A program made the translations under genes and the position numbers. Positions 19,532-28,845 of a stretch of DNA of 64,000 nt are shown here, one piece after another; positions within the stretch are counted from its first letter, which is position 1, and each line of letters starts with the position of its first letter. The stretch is taken from positions 94,751 through 158,750 of the forward strand of contig JACPSH010000025.1 of NCBI GenBank assembly GCA_016193395.1, read 5' to 3'. The notes beneath the pieces are model-generated. The model searched no databases, had not been told where the DNA came from, and saw nothing but the letters and a program-made list of their open reading frames with translations. The stretch comes from Gammaproteobacteria bacterium. Its GTDB lineage: Bacteria; Pseudomonadota; Gammaproteobacteria; Eutrophobiales; Eutrophobiaceae.

Positions 19532-21049
19532 ATGATGGCGCCCCAACTCAAGTCATCGGACATTTCACTGGGCACGCTTCTCTGTGGATATGCGGCGGTG
19601 CGCGCGCAGGATGAGCGGCAGATTTCCGGTGTCTGCATGGACAGCCGGCGCGTGCGTTCAGGAGACCTGTTCCTGGCGTGCACCGGGACGCGCACCAGTG
19701 GTGTTCGCTACATCGATGAAGCGTTGAAGCGTGGGGCCGCGGCGGTCGCGATTGAAGCGGACGGTGCTGTCGCGCGCCTGCAGGACGGCGTGCCGGTCAT
19801 TCCAATCGCGGATCTGCGCGCGCGCGCGGGCATTATTGTTTCGCGCTTCTTCGGTGATCCGAGCGCTTTCCTGAACGTGATCGGAATCACCGGGACCAAC
19901 GGCAAGTCCTCGGTCGCGCATTACATCGCCGGGTCCCTTCACCGGCTGAAGCCCGGTTCCGCGGGGATGATCGGCACGCTCGGCTACGGCCCGTTCGGGC
20001 AATTGGCCCCGGCGGCCCTGACTACGCCGGATCCAGTCACGCTGCAGGGTGAGTTCGCGTACCTGCGCAATCTGGGCGTGCAGACCGTCGTCATGGAGGT
20101 TTCATCGCATGCGCTCCAGCAGGGGCGCATCGCGGGCGTGGCGTTCCAGACGGCCGTGTTCACCAACCTGAGCCGGGATCACCTGGACTTCCACAGGGAC
20201 ATGCAGGATTACAGCCTGGCGAAGCGCCGGTTATTCGAGCAGGCGGGCCTGCGTCAGGCCGTGCTCAACCTGGATGATGCATTCGGTCTCGAACTGTACC
20301 GCCAGTTCGCCGATCGGCTCGAGACCGCCGGTTTCACGGTCGCGGAGGAGCCGGAAGCGCGGCCGCAGGCCGGCAGGATCGTCACGGCCTGGATCGAAGA
20401 GGCCACCCTCGGTTTACAGCGCCTGCGGATCCGGAGCCCCTGGGGCGAGGGGCCACTTCGATGCGCGCTGACCGGCCGTTTCAATGCTTCCAATGTTCTT
20501 GCGGCCCTGACCGTCCTGTGCCTGCGGGGCGTGTCCTTCGAACAGGCCGTCACCGTGCTGCAACTGGCCGTCCCGGTCGCCGGGCGCATGGAGTGTTTCA
20601 CGGCCCCGGGCCGGCCCACCGTCGTGGTCGATTACGCGCACACTCCGGATGCCCTGGCTCAGGCGCTGGAGGCGCTGCGCCCGCATTGCCGCGGCACCCT
20701 GATTTGCGTATTTGGCTGCGGTGGCGACCGGGATCGCGGGAAGCGGGCGGAGATGGGCGCCGCCGCGGAGGCGAATGCCGATCGACTGGTGATTACCAGC
20801 GACAACCCGCGCAGCGAGCCGCCGCTTCAGATCATCGAAGAAATTTCCACCGGTCTGACGCGCGGCGTTCCGGTGCGCGTCGAGCCCGACCGGATCGCGG
20901 CGGTCACGGCCGCGATCCGGGAGGCGCGGCCCGTTGACGTCGTGCTCGTAGCCGGGAAGGGTCACGAGACCTATCAGGAGATCGCCGGCCGACGCATTTC
21001 CTACAGCGATCGCCTGCTGGTTCAGGACCTGTTGCGGGAGCGGGCGTGA
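19532..21049 (+). CDS. murE: UDP-MurNAc-tripeptide synthetase MurE (meso-DAP type)
   Basis: Adds the third residue to the peptidoglycan stem peptide. 505 residues from ATG 19532 (MMAPQLKSSD; ATG 19535 equally possible); the frame upstream belongs to ftsI DNA. Mur-ligase signatures: P-loop GITGTNGKSSVAHYI, the HALQQGRI region, the FNASNVLAAL segment, and the substrate-selecting motif DNPR in TSDNPRSEPP, which indicates meso-diaminopimelate rather than lysine. The last four bases overlap the murF start (GTGA). Confidence 0.96.
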   Translation: MMAPQLKSSDISLGTLLCGYAAVRAQDERQISGVCMDSRRVRSGDLFLACTGTRTSGVRYIDEALKRGAAAVAIEADGAVARLQDGVPVIPIADLRARAGIIVSRFFGDPSAFLNVIGITGTNGKSSVAHYIAGSLHRLKPGSAGMIGTLGYGPFGQLAPAALTTPDPVTLQGEFAYLRNLGVQTVVMEVSSHALQQGRIAGVAFQTAVFTNLSRDHLDFHRDMQDYSLAKRRLFEQAGLRQAVLNLDDAFGLELYRQFADRLETAGFTVAEEPEARPQAGRIVTAWIEEATLGLQRLRIRSPWGEGPLRCALTGRFNASNVLAALTVLCLRGVSFEQAVTVLQLAVPVAGRMECFTAPGRPTVVVDYAHTPDALAQALEALRPHCRGTLICVFGCGGDRDRGKRAEMGAAAEANADRLVITSDNPRSEPPLQIIEEISTGLTRGVPVRVEPDRIAAVTAAIREARPVDVVLVAGKGHETYQEIAGRRISYSDRLLVQDLLRERA

Positions 21050-22401
21050 TTCACATGCGACTCGCGGAGGCCGCCCAACCTCTCAATGCCAGGCTTGTCG
21101 GCCAGGACCGGGAGTTCCGCGGTTGCAGCACGGACAGCCGCAGGCTCAATCCGGGCGAGATGTTCATCGCGCTACGGGGTGAGCGCTTCAATGGCCATGA
21201 CTTCGTGCTGCAGGCGGAAAGGAACGGCGCCGGCGCCGCGCTGGTCGAATTCGCGCCCCCGTCCGTGACCCTGCCCCTGCTGCAGGTCGCCGACACGCGC
21301 AAGGCAATCGGGATGTTAGCCGCGCACTGGCGTGCCCGCTTCGACATTCCCGTGGTCGCGATCACGGGCAGCAACGGCAAGACCACCGTCAAGGAACTGG
21401 TGTCGTCAATATTGTCCCGTCACGCACCGGTCTGCTCCACGCAGGGCAACCTCAACAACGATATTGGCGTGCCCATCACCCTGTTCGCACTGGGCGAGGA
21501 ACACCGATTCGGGATCGTGGAGATGGGCGCGAATCACAAGGGGGAGATCGCCTACCTGACGCGCCTGTCCCGGCCGACCATCGCCGTCATTACGCAATGT
21601 GCTCCCGCCCACCTCGAAGGTTTCGGTTCCATCGAAGGCGTGGCGCGCGCCAAGGCCGAGATCTATGAAGGATTGCCGCCCGGTGGCGCCGCCGTCATCA
21701 ATGCGGATGATCGCTATGCCGGGTTGTGGCGGGAGCTCTGCTCCGGGCTGCGGCAACTCACCTTCGGGCTGAAGCACACGGCGGACGTGACGGCCCGGGA
21801 CCTGCGCCCGGGCGCCGGGCCGGAACAGGGCAGATTCACCCTCATCACGCCGCGCGGCGCCATCGACGTCGGCCTCTCCCTGCAGGGACGCCATAACATA
21901 ATGAATGCGCTCGCGGCCTCCGCCTGCGCTGAAGCGATCGGGATTCCGCTGGGGCAGATCTGTTCCGGCCTGGAGGCCGTGCGTCCGGTGAAGGGACGTC
22001 TGCAGCTGAAGCCGGGATTGAACCGGAGCCGCATCCTCGACGATACCTATAATGCCAACCCGGCATCCCTGCTGGCGGCGCTCGACGTGCTGCGTGTATA
22101 CCCCGGGCGGCGCTGGCTGGTGCTCGGCGACATGGGTGAACTGGGCGAGGCGGCGGCCGGCATGCATCGCGACGCCGGTGAAGCCGCGCGCGAACGGGAC
22201 GTCGAGCAGCTCTTTGCCTTCGGCGACCTGAGCCGGATCACCGCGGAGGGATTCGGTTCCGGTGCCCGCCATTTCGAGTCCATTCAGGAACTCGTTCGTG
22301 CCGTACAGGCGGAACTGGCGCCGGATGTCACGGTGCTGGTCAAGGGATCGCGCGCGATGGCGATGGAACGCGTCGTCGACGCGTTGTGCGCGGGGGGCTG
22401 A
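21046..22401 (+). CDS. murF: UDP-MurNAc-tripeptide:D-Ala-D-Ala ligase MurF
   Basis: Completes the UDP-MurNAc-pentapeptide. 451 residues from GTG 21046; ATG 21055 is a possible alternative. Domains: N-terminal uridine-binding ([25 protein letters not shown]), central ATPase with P-loop [19 protein letters not shown], the motif [16 protein letters not shown], and the C-terminal domain with [18 protein letters not shown] and [14 protein letters not shown]. No ddl gene lies in this cluster, so D-Ala-D-Ala must be made by a ligase encoded elsewhere. Confidence 0.96.
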   Translation: MIHMRLAEAAQPLNARLVGQDREFRGCSTDSRRLNPGEMFIALRGERFNGHDFVLQAERNGAGAALVEFAPPSVTLPLLQVADTRKAIGMLAAHWRARFDIPVVAITGSNGKTTVKELVSSILSRHAPVCSTQGNLNNDIGVPITLFALGEEHRFGIVEMGANHKGEIAYLTRLSRPTIAVITQCAPAHLEGFGSIEGVARAKAEIYEGLPPGGAAVINADDRYAGLWRELCSGLRQLTFGLKHTADVTARDLRPGAGPEQGRFTLITPRGAIDVGLSLQGRHNIMNALAASACAEAIGIPLGQICSGLEAVRPVKGRLQLKPGLNRSRILDDTYNANPASLLAALDVLRVYPGRRWLVLGDMGELGEAAAGMHRDAGEAARERDVEQLFAFGDLSRITAEGFGSGARHFESIQELVRAVQAELAPDVTVLVKGSRAMAMERVVDALCAGG

Positions 22402-22403
22402 CG

Positions 22404-23486
22404 ATGCTGGCCTGGCTCGCTGAATACCTGGCGCAGTACTACAGCGGTTTCAATGTCTTTCAGTACATCACTGTCCGCACCATCATGGGTGCGCTCACCG
22501 CGCTGCTGGTCGCGCTGCTGGTCGGCCCGATGCTGATCCGCTATCTCAGCAGTTACCAGATTGGCCAGACCGTGCGCAGCGACGGGCCGGAATCGCACTT
22601 GAGCAAGAGCGGCACGCCGACCATGGGAGGTCTGCTGATCTTGGTGTGCATCGCATTCAGCACCCTGTGCTGGTCGGATCTGGCAAACCGGTTTATCTGG
22701 ACCGTGTTTCTGGCGACCCTGGCGTTCGGTGCGATTGGCTGGGTTGACGATTACCGCAAGGTGGTCAACCGCGATCCAAAAGGGCTGGCGCCGCGCTGGA
22801 AATACCTCTGGCAGTCCGTGGCCGGCGGGGCGGCGGCGCTGTTTCTTTTCTTGAGCGCCGAATCCGCGGCGGAGACACAGCTCATCGTGCCGTTTTTCAA
22901 GAACGTCCATCTGGAACTCGGCTGGGGCTACGTCGTGCTGGCCTACTTCGTCATCGTGGGATCGAGCAACGCAGTGAACCTGACCGATGGGCTCGACGGC
23001 CTGGCCATTCTGCCCACGGTGATGGTGGCCGGCGCGTTGGCGATCTTCGCCTATGCCGCGGGCCACGCACGCTTTGCGGATTATCTGGGCATACCGTACA
23101 TACCGGGCGTCGGGGAACTGAGCATTTTCTGCGGCGCCATCGTCGGCGCCGGCCTGGGATTTCTGTGGTTCAACACCTATCCCGCCCAAGTGTTCATGGG
23201 TGACATCGGGGCGCTGGCGCTGGGCGCTGCGCTCGGCGTCATCGCCGTCATCGTGCGCCAGGAACTCGTGCTGTTCATCATGGGCGGCGTGTTCGTGATG
23301 GAGACCGTGTCGGTCATCCTTCAGGTCGCGTCATTCAGGCTGACGGGCCGGCGCATTTTCGCCATGGCCCCGCTGCACCACCATTTCGAGCTGAAAGGCT
23401 GGCCGGAACCACGCGTCATCGTGCGCTTCTGGATCATCACGTTCGTCCTGGTCCTGGTCGGACTTGCCAGCCTGAAGATACGGTGA
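22404..23486 (+). CDS. mraY: Phospho-MurNAc-pentapeptide translocase MraY
   Basis: Integral membrane enzyme that makes lipid I by moving phospho-MurNAc-pentapeptide onto undecaprenyl phosphate. Start ATG 22404 gives 360 residues, exactly the E. coli length; the longer frame from 22386 begins inside murF. Ten hydrophobic segments are visible. Key stretches: [14 protein letters not shown], the acidic [50 protein letters not shown], and the terminal [11 protein letters not shown] motif. Confidence 0.97.
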   Translation: MLAWLAEYLAQYYSGFNVFQYITVRTIMGALTALLVALLVGPMLIRYLSSYQIGQTVRSDGPESHLSKSGTPTMGGLLILVCIAFSTLCWSDLANRFIWTVFLATLAFGAIGWVDDYRKVVNRDPKGLAPRWKYLWQSVAGGAAALFLFLSAESAAETQLIVPFFKNVHLELGWGYVVLAYFVIVGSSNAVNLTDGLDGLAILPTVMVAGALAIFAYAAGHARFADYLGIPYIPGVGELSIFCGAIVGAGLGFLWFNTYPAQVFMGDIGALALGAALGVIAVIVRQELVLFIMGGVFVMETVSVILQVASFRLTGRRIFAMAPLHHHFELKGWPEPRVIVRFWIITFVLVLVGLASLKIR

Positions 23487-23496
23487 ACGGAAGAGC

Positions 23497-24891
23497 ATGG
23501 GCACAGGGGGCGCATTGAGGGAGATCGTGGGCGCGCAAGAACACGAATACGACTGCGTGATTGTCGGTCTTGGAAAGACCGGGTTGTCGTGCGTCCGGCA
23601 TCTGGCCGGAAGCGGCCTCCGCATCGCGGTGGTCGACAGCAGGGCCGCCCCGCCGGAACTGGCAGCGCTGCGCTCCGCCTATCCGGATGTGCCTGTGCAT
23701 ACCGGCGGTTTCAACGCGGAGATGCTGCGGCGCGCCCGGCAGCTGATTGTCAGTCCCGGCGTGGCGCTGACGGATCCGGCCATCCGATCGGCGGCCGCGG
23801 CCGGCGCTGGGATCACGGGAGACATTGAATTGTTCGGGCAGCGGGCGCGGCGGCCGATCATCGCCGTGACAGGGTCCAATGGGAAAAGCACCGTCGCCAC
23901 GCTGGTCCACGAAATGATCCTGGGGGCGGGGCGCCTGTCGGCGCTGGGAGGCAATATCGGCACGCCCGCGCTCGATCTGCTTACCCGCGCTGAACCGGAC
24001 TATTACGTACTGGAGTTGTCCAGCTACCAGCTGGAAACCGTCCAGTCGCTTTCGACAGCCGCCTCCGCCGTCCTCAACGTCACCGCCGACCATATGGATC
24101 GGTACCCGGACCTGCGGGACTACGCTCTGGCGAAGGAGCGCATCTATGAGCGCTGCGAGGTGATGGTAATCAACCTCGACGATCCGATCGTTGCTGCAAT
24201 GGCACGGCCGGGACGCCGGGGCCTGGAGTTCACCGCGGCCGCGCCGAAGGCTGACCAGTTCGGGATCCGCGCCCTGCGCGGCGCTTCCTGGCTGGCGCGC
24301 GGGCAGCGCGCGATCATGCCGGCTGCCGAACTTGGGATCCGCGGCGAACACAACGTGGCGAACGCGCTCGCCGCGCTCGCGCTGGGCACCGCCATCGGGC
24401 TCCCGGAGCCCGCCATGTGCGCCGCCCTGCGATTGTTCGCCGGCCTGCCGCACCGCTGTCAGAGGGTGGCCGTGTGCGCCGGAGTGGACTGGTACAACGA
24501 TTCCAAGGGAACCAACGTCGGCGCCACGTGCGCCGCGATTCGCGGGCTGGGCGCGAACCGCCGGATCGTCCTCATCGCGGGCGGCGACGGCAAGAATGCG
24601 GATTTCACGCCGCTTGCGGAGGCCGCGGCCGGGCGGGTGAGGCACGCGGTCCTGATCGGCCGCGATGCCCCGTTGCTCGCCCGGGTTCTCGAGCCGGTCC
24701 ATCCCGTCTGCCATGCCGTGGACATGAGCGCGGCGGTGGCCGCGGCCGCGAAGCTGGCGCAGCCCGGCGACGTCGTGCTCCTCTCGCCTGCCTGCGCCAG
24801 TTTCGACATGTTTGAAAATTACGAGCACCGCGGCGCGGTCTTCGTCGAAGCGGTCCTTTCCCACTGCAGCGGACCGGGGCGCGCCCCATGA
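23497..24891 (+). CDS. murD: UDP-MurNAc-L-alanine:D-glutamate ligase MurD
   Basis: Adds D-glutamate to UDP-MurNAc-L-Ala in the cytosol. 464 residues. N-terminal Rossmann-like start (DCVIVGLGKTGLSCVRHLAGSG), ATPase P-loop IAVTGSNGKSTVATLVHEMI, YVLELSSYQLETV, LNVTADHMDRYPDLRDYALAKERIY, LPHRCQRVAVCAGVDWYNDSKGTNVGATCAAI, and C-terminal VVLLSPACASFDMFENYEHRGAVF. Its stop overlaps the ftsW start by 4 bp (ATGA). Confidence 0.97.
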   Translation: MGTGGALREIVGAQEHEYDCVIVGLGKTGLSCVRHLAGSGLRIAVVDSRAAPPELAALRSAYPDVPVHTGGFNAEMLRRARQLIVSPGVALTDPAIRSAAAAGAGITGDIELFGQRARRPIIAVTGSNGKSTVATLVHEMILGAGRLSALGGNIGTPALDLLTRAEPDYYVLELSSYQLETVQSLSTAASAVLNVTADHMDRYPDLRDYALAKERIYERCEVMVINLDDPIVAAMARPGRRGLEFTAAAPKADQFGIRALRGASWLARGQRAIMPAAELGIRGEHNVANALAALALGTAIGLPEPAMCAALRLFAGLPHRCQRVAVCAGVDWYNDSKGTNVGATCAAIRGLGANRRIVLIAGGDGKNADFTPLAEAAAGRVRHAVLIGRDAPLLARVLEPVHPVCHAVDMSAAVAAAAKLAQPGDVVLLSPACASFDMFENYEHRGAVFVEAVLSHCSGPGRAP

Positions 24892-26084
24892 GCCGGTTCC
24901 AGGCGCGGATGGCGGCGCTGGTGAACCGGCGCGCGGCGAATCGCCCGCAGTTCGACGTGTGGCTGATCGGCACAACCATGGCGCTGGTGCTGCTGGGACT
25001 GATCATGGTGGCGTCATCGTCGATCACGGTGGCCGACCGTGTGCATTCGCAGCCGCTGTATTTTTTCTGGCGCCAATTTTTCGCGGCCGGGGTGGGCATC
25101 ATCCTCGCGATCGCCATCATCCGCATCCCGCTTTCGATCTGGGAGCGGTCCAGCGTCCCGCTGCTGGTTTGCGGAAGCGTGCTCCTCGTCCTCGTGCTGA
25201 TCCCGGGGATCGGCCGCGAGGTAAACGGCAGCATGCGCTGGATCGGGCTGGGTCCCGTCAGCCTGCAGAGTTCCGAACCGGTGAAATTGTGCGTCATCGC
25301 CTATCTCGCGGGGTACCTGGTGCGCCACGGAGAGAAAGTGCGCACTGGATTCGCGGGGTTCATCCGGCCCATTGGCGTGGTGACCGTGATTGCCGGGCTG
25401 CTTCTGCTTGAGCCGGATTACGGCGCGGCAGTCGTCGTGTTTGCCACGGCGCTCGGGATGCTTTTCATGGGCGGCGTGCCGCTGAGCCGGTACTTCGCGT
25501 GGGTCCTGACCGCGGTGGCGGCGCTCGGCAGCCTCGCGATCATTTCGCCGTATCGTCTGCAGCGGCTCACGAGCTTTCTCAACCCCTGGGAGGATCCCTT
25601 CAACAGCGGTTTTCAGCTTACGCAGGCATTGATTGCCTTCGGTCGCGGCGAGTGGTTCGGCGTCGGCTTGGGCAGCAGCGTGCAGAAGCTCTTCTACCTG
25701 CCGGAGGCCCACACGGACTTTCTGTTCGCCGTGCTGGCCGAGGAACTGGGGCTCGCGGGATCCGCGCTTGTCATCCTCGCGTACTTCTTCATCGTCTGGC
25801 GCTCCTTCGTCATCGCCCATGTCGCCGAGCAGGCGGGCAAACCGTTCTCGGCGTACCTCTCCTACGGCATCGGACTGATCATCGGTTTGCAGGCCTATAT
25901 CAACATCGGCGTCAACATGGGCGTGCTGCCGACAAAGGGGTTGACGCTTCCCCTGATCAGTTTCGGCAGCAACAGCATGGTGATCAGCTGCGCGCTCATC
26001 GCCCTGCTCCTGCGCGTGGAGTTCGAGAATCACGAAGTGCGCCGCAGGCAGTTGCCGGAGGCCATGACCCACTATGCTGCTTGA
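24888..26084 (+). CDS. ftsW: Septal peptidoglycan polymerase FtsW (SEDS family)
   Basis: Membrane glycosyltransferase that polymerises lipid II at the septum together with FtsI. 398 residues with about ten membrane helices. SEDS signatures: GREVNGSMRWIGLGPVSLQSSEPVKLCVIAYLAGYL, LLEPDYGAAVVVFATALGMLFMGG, the loop FLNPWEDPFNSGFQLTQALIAFGRGEWFGVGLGSSVQKLFYLPEAHTDFLFAVLAEELGL, and NIGVNMGVLPTKGLTLPLISFGSNSMV. It is separated from murG by a 234-bp hairpin-rich spacer that breaks the tight packing of the cluster. Confidence 0.97.
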   Translation: MSRFQARMAALVNRRAANRPQFDVWLIGTTMALVLLGLIMVASSSITVADRVHSQPLYFFWRQFFAAGVGIILAIAIIRIPLSIWERSSVPLLVCGSVLLVLVLIPGIGREVNGSMRWIGLGPVSLQSSEPVKLCVIAYLAGYLVRHGEKVRTGFAGFIRPIGVVTVIAGLLLLEPDYGAAVVVFATALGMLFMGGVPLSRYFAWVLTAVAALGSLAIISPYRLQRLTSFLNPWEDPFNSGFQLTQALIAFGRGEWFGVGLGSSVQKLFYLPEAHTDFLFAVLAEELGLAGSALVILAYFFIVWRSFVIAHVAEQAGKPFSAYLSYGIGLIIGLQAYINIGVNMGVLPTKGLTLPLISFGSNSMVISCALIALLLRVEFENHEVRRRQLPEAMTHYAA

Positions 26085-26093
26085 TACGTTGAC

Positions 26094-26348
26094 GCAAAAG
26101 TCCGTCAGACCGCCATGGACGGCGGGAATGCAGAAAATGCAGGACCAATTTTCTGCCGGACTTTTGCATCTCGCGTCAAGCAAAGCACAGCTTCGGCGTC
26201 GCTCCGTTGCTCAAGCTCTTGCGCGCTTGAGCAACGATGCGTCCCATCCGACCGCCAGGGATGGCGGAAGTGCAGATTTCGCAGGAGCAGGAAATCTGCC
26301 CCGGGGCGCCACAGGCCGATGCAAAACTTCGTTTCACATCAGCCTGTG
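26094..26348. repeat. Multi-hairpin palindromic element between ftsW and murG, reaching into the murG start
   Basis: Five inverted repeats in 255 bp. (1) GCAAAAGTCCG 26094-26104 with CGGACTTTTGC 26157-26167, enclosing (2) GCAGAAAAT 26130-26138 with ATTTTCTGC 26148-26156. (3) GTTGCTCAAGC 26206-26216 with GCTTGAGCAAC 26225-26235. (4) GCAGATTTC 26272-26280 with GAAATCTGC 26291-26299. (5) CACAGGCCGATG 26310-26321 with CATCAGCCTGTG 26337-26348, one mismatch in 12. A motif beginning GACCGCCA...GG..GGCGG occurs at 26108 and again at 26250, each time just before a GCAGA hairpin, so the element contains two related subunits. The rest of the dcw cluster has overlapping or near-overlapping genes, so this looks like an insertion. 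It has no transposase. Confidence 0.85.
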
Positions 26349-27428
26349 AAACCCGTGTTGATCATGGCGGGAGGGACGGGCGGGCATGTCTACCCGGCCC
26401 TGGCGGTCGCGGAATATCTGCGCGATCGGGGCGTACCCCTTTTCTGGCTCGGCACGCGGCAGGGGCTCGAGGCCCGCGTCGTGCCGGGCAACAATTTTCA
26501 GCTTCTGACGATCAATATTGGCGGTCTGCGGCGCAAGGGACTGGGCGGCTGGCTGCTGGCCCCATTGCGTCTGTCTCTGGCCATCCTGCAGTCCCTCCGG
26601 ATCATGATCTTCTGCCGTCCCGGCGCCGTGCTGGGCATGGGTGGTTTTGTCAGCGGGCCCGGCGGGGTTGCCGCCTGGCTGCTGCGTGTTCCGCTTTTCA
26701 TCCACGAACAGAATGCCCGGGCCGGGCTGACGAACCGGCTGCTCGCGCCGCTGGCGCGAGTAGTCATGGAAGGTCTTCCCGGATCTTTCGGCAGGCGCCG
26801 GAAGGTGCGGACCACCGGCAATCCGGTGCGCGGGCAGATCACGCTCCTCCCGGCGCCGGCCCAGCGGCTGGCCGGCCGCGATCCCGGCGCCGTGCGGCTT
26901 CTCGTCCTGGGCGGCAGCCAGGGCGCAAGGGCGCTCAATGAAACGATCCCGGCGGCGCTGCGGCGCCTGGGGTACGCCGGGGATATCGAAGTCTGGCACC
27001 AGACCGGCCCGGACCACTATCGGACCACGCAGGTTTTGTATGCGGAACTTGCGTTGCGCAGCCTGAAGCTTGAACCCTTCATCGACGACATGGCGGCTGC
27101 GTATGCGTGGGCGGATTTCGTGCTCTGCCGCGCTGGCGCGTTGACGCTCGCGGAGCTGTGCGTGGTCGGCCTGGCTTCCATTCTGGTGCCGTATCCGTTT
27201 GCCGCGGACGATCATCAGACGGCCAACGCCCGCCACCTGAGCGACGCCGGCTGCGCAATCCTCCTGCCCGAGTCGCGACTGACCGAAGCGACGCTCGCGG
27301 ACCTGCTGTCGGAACTGTGCGGGGACCGGCAGCGCCTGCTGGAAATGGCGGAGAAATGCCGCGGTCTCGGCCGTCCGGACGCGGCCCGCGCAGTCGGCGA
27401 TACCTGCATGGAGGCGCTCCGTGTCTGA
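26319..27428 (+). CDS. murG: Lipid II synthase MurG
   Basis: Membrane-associated glycosyltransferase that adds GlcNAc to lipid I. Start ATG 26319 (MQNFVSHQPVKPVLIMAGG, 369 residues) has an ACAGG before it. GTG 26346 (VKPVLIMAGG) fits the length of homologue N-termini equally well. Upstream codons are repeat DNA, not gene. Signatures: MAGGTGGHVYPALAVAEYL, LGMGGFVSGPGGVAAWLL, FIHEQNARAGLTNRLLAPLA, LLVLGGSQGARALNE, CRAGALTLAELCVVGLASILVPYPFAADDHQTANAR. Both candidate start codons lie in opposite arms of a 12-bp hairpin. The stop overlaps the murC start by 8 bp. Confidence 0.95.
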   Translation: MQNFVSHQPVKPVLIMAGGTGGHVYPALAVAEYLRDRGVPLFWLGTRQGLEARVVPGNNFQLLTINIGGLRRKGLGGWLLAPLRLSLAILQSLRIMIFCRPGAVLGMGGFVSGPGGVAAWLLRVPLFIHEQNARAGLTNRLLAPLARVVMEGLPGSFGRRRKVRTTGNPVRGQITLLPAPAQRLAGRDPGAVRLLVLGGSQGARALNETIPAALRRLGYAGDIEVWHQTGPDHYRTTQVLYAELALRSLKLEPFIDDMAAAYAWADFVLCRAGALTLAELCVVGLASILVPYPFAADDHQTANARHLSDAGCAILLPESRLTEATLADLLSELCGDRQRLLEMAEKCRGLGRPDAARAVGDTCMEALRV

Positions 27429-28833
27429 ACTGAACGGCCAGGCCATGGGTCGCGTGCGCCACGTCCACCTGGTCGGGATCGGCGGCGCCGGAATGAGCGG
27501 GATTGCTGAAGTGCTGCACAATCTGGGCTACGAAGTATCCGGCTCGGACATCCGGGAAAGCGCAGTGACGCGGCGACTCCTGGACCTGGGCATCAAAGTG
27601 ATCAGCGGTCACGACGCGCGCCATGTCAATGGCAGCGACGTCATCGTCGTCTCGAGCGCCATCGCCTCCGACAACCCGGAATTGCTGGCGGCGCGGCGCC
27701 AGCGCATCCCGGTCATCCCGCGCGCCGAAATGCTCGCTGAACTGATGCGCTTCCGCCAGGGAATCGCCGTGGCCGGGACGCATGGCAAGACGACGACGAC
27801 CAGCCTCATCGCCAGCCTGCTCGCGGAAGGGGGACTCGACCCGACCTACGTCATCGGCGGGCAGCTGAACAGCAGCGGCACGCACGCAAAACTAGGCAGC
27901 GGCCATTACCTGGTGGCGGAGGCGGACGAGAGCGACGCCTCGTTCCTCCATTTGCAGCCGATCATGGCGGTCGTGACCAACATCGACAGCGATCACCTGG
28001 GCACGTACGGCGGGGAATTGAGCTCCCTGCGCAACGCCTTCTCCGAATTTCTGCACAACCTGCCGTTCTACGGTCTCGCCGTGGTCTGCGCGGATGACGC
28101 AGGCGTGCGGGAAATACTCCCGGGGATCTCCAAGCCGGTCGTGACCTACGGCGTCGACCAAGCGACGGATTTCCAGGGTTCGTCCCTTGTTCCGAGCGGC
28201 GCGCAGACCCGATTCGCAGTGTCTCGCCGCGGAAAGGCGGACTGGCTGAAGGTGACGCTCAACCTGCCGGGACGGCACAACGTATTGAATGCGCTCGCGG
28301 CCATCGCGGTGGCTTCCGAGCTGGGCGTGGCGGAGAAGTATCTGCTGTCAGGCCTGCGTTCGTTTCAGGGGATCCGCCGGCGTTGCGAGGTGCAGGGCGA
28401 AATCCGCATCGGCAACGCCCGGGTGACCATCATCCATGACTATGCGCATCACCCGACGGAGATCGCGGCGATCCTGGACGCGGTTCGCAGCGCCTGGCCG
28501 GGACGCCGCATCGTCACTGTTTTCCAGCCGCACCGTTATACGCGCACCTTCGACCTGTTCGATGATTTCTGCAACGTGCTTTCCGGTCTCGATGTCCTCG
28601 TGGTGCTGGATGTCTACGCGGCGGGCGAGGCGCTGATCGCGGGGGCCGACAGCCGCTCGCTATGCCGCGGGATCCGTTCGCGCGGACGCGTGGAGCCGAT
28701 ATTCGTGGAGCGGCGCGACGAACTGCAGGTTCTTTTGGCCAGCATGGTTTCCGATCAGGATGTGCTGCTCCTTCTCGGCGCAGGCGATATCGGCTCGCTG
28801 GGCGGCGAGCTGGTGTCGAAATTCACCCATTGA
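27421..28833 (+). CDS. murC: UDP-MurNAc:L-alanine ligase MurC
   Basis: Adds the first amino acid, L-alanine, to UDP-MurNAc. 470 residues from GTG 27421, overlapping the end of murG. Signatures: VHLVGIGGAGMSGIAEVLHNLGYEVSGSD, P-loop AVAGTHGKTTTTSLIASLLAEGG, EADESDASFLHLQPIMAVVTNIDSDHLGTY, RRCEVQGEI, IIHDYAHHPTEIAAILDAVR, and VFQPHRYTRTFDLFDDF. The product feeds MurD. Confidence 0.97.
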   Translation: MSELNGQAMGRVRHVHLVGIGGAGMSGIAEVLHNLGYEVSGSDIRESAVTRRLLDLGIKVISGHDARHVNGSDVIVVSSAIASDNPELLAARRQRIPVIPRAEMLAELMRFRQGIAVAGTHGKTTTTSLIASLLAEGGLDPTYVIGGQLNSSGTHAKLGSGHYLVAEADESDASFLHLQPIMAVVTNIDSDHLGTYGGELSSLRNAFSEFLHNLPFYGLAVVCADDAGVREILPGISKPVVTYGVDQATDFQGSSLVPSGAQTRFAVSRRGKADWLKVTLNLPGRHNVLNALAAIAVASELGVAEKYLLSGLRSFQGIRRRCEVQGEIRIGNARVTIIHDYAHHPTEIAAILDAVRSAWPGRRIVTVFQPHRYTRTFDLFDDFCNVLSGLDVLVVLDVYAAGEALIAGADSRSLCRGIRSRGRVEPIFVERRDELQVLLASMVSDQDVLLLLGAGDIGSLGGELVSKFTH

Positions 28834-28845
28834 GCGGACGGGGAA

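Noticed and set aside
23437..24975. A 512-residue minus-strand frame opposite murD
   Set aside because: Antisense shadow of MurD.
26115..26318. N-terminal extension of MurG by 68 residues
   Set aside because: The codons are made of hairpin repeats and do not resemble any MurG N-terminus; the family begins a few residues before LIMAGGTGGH.
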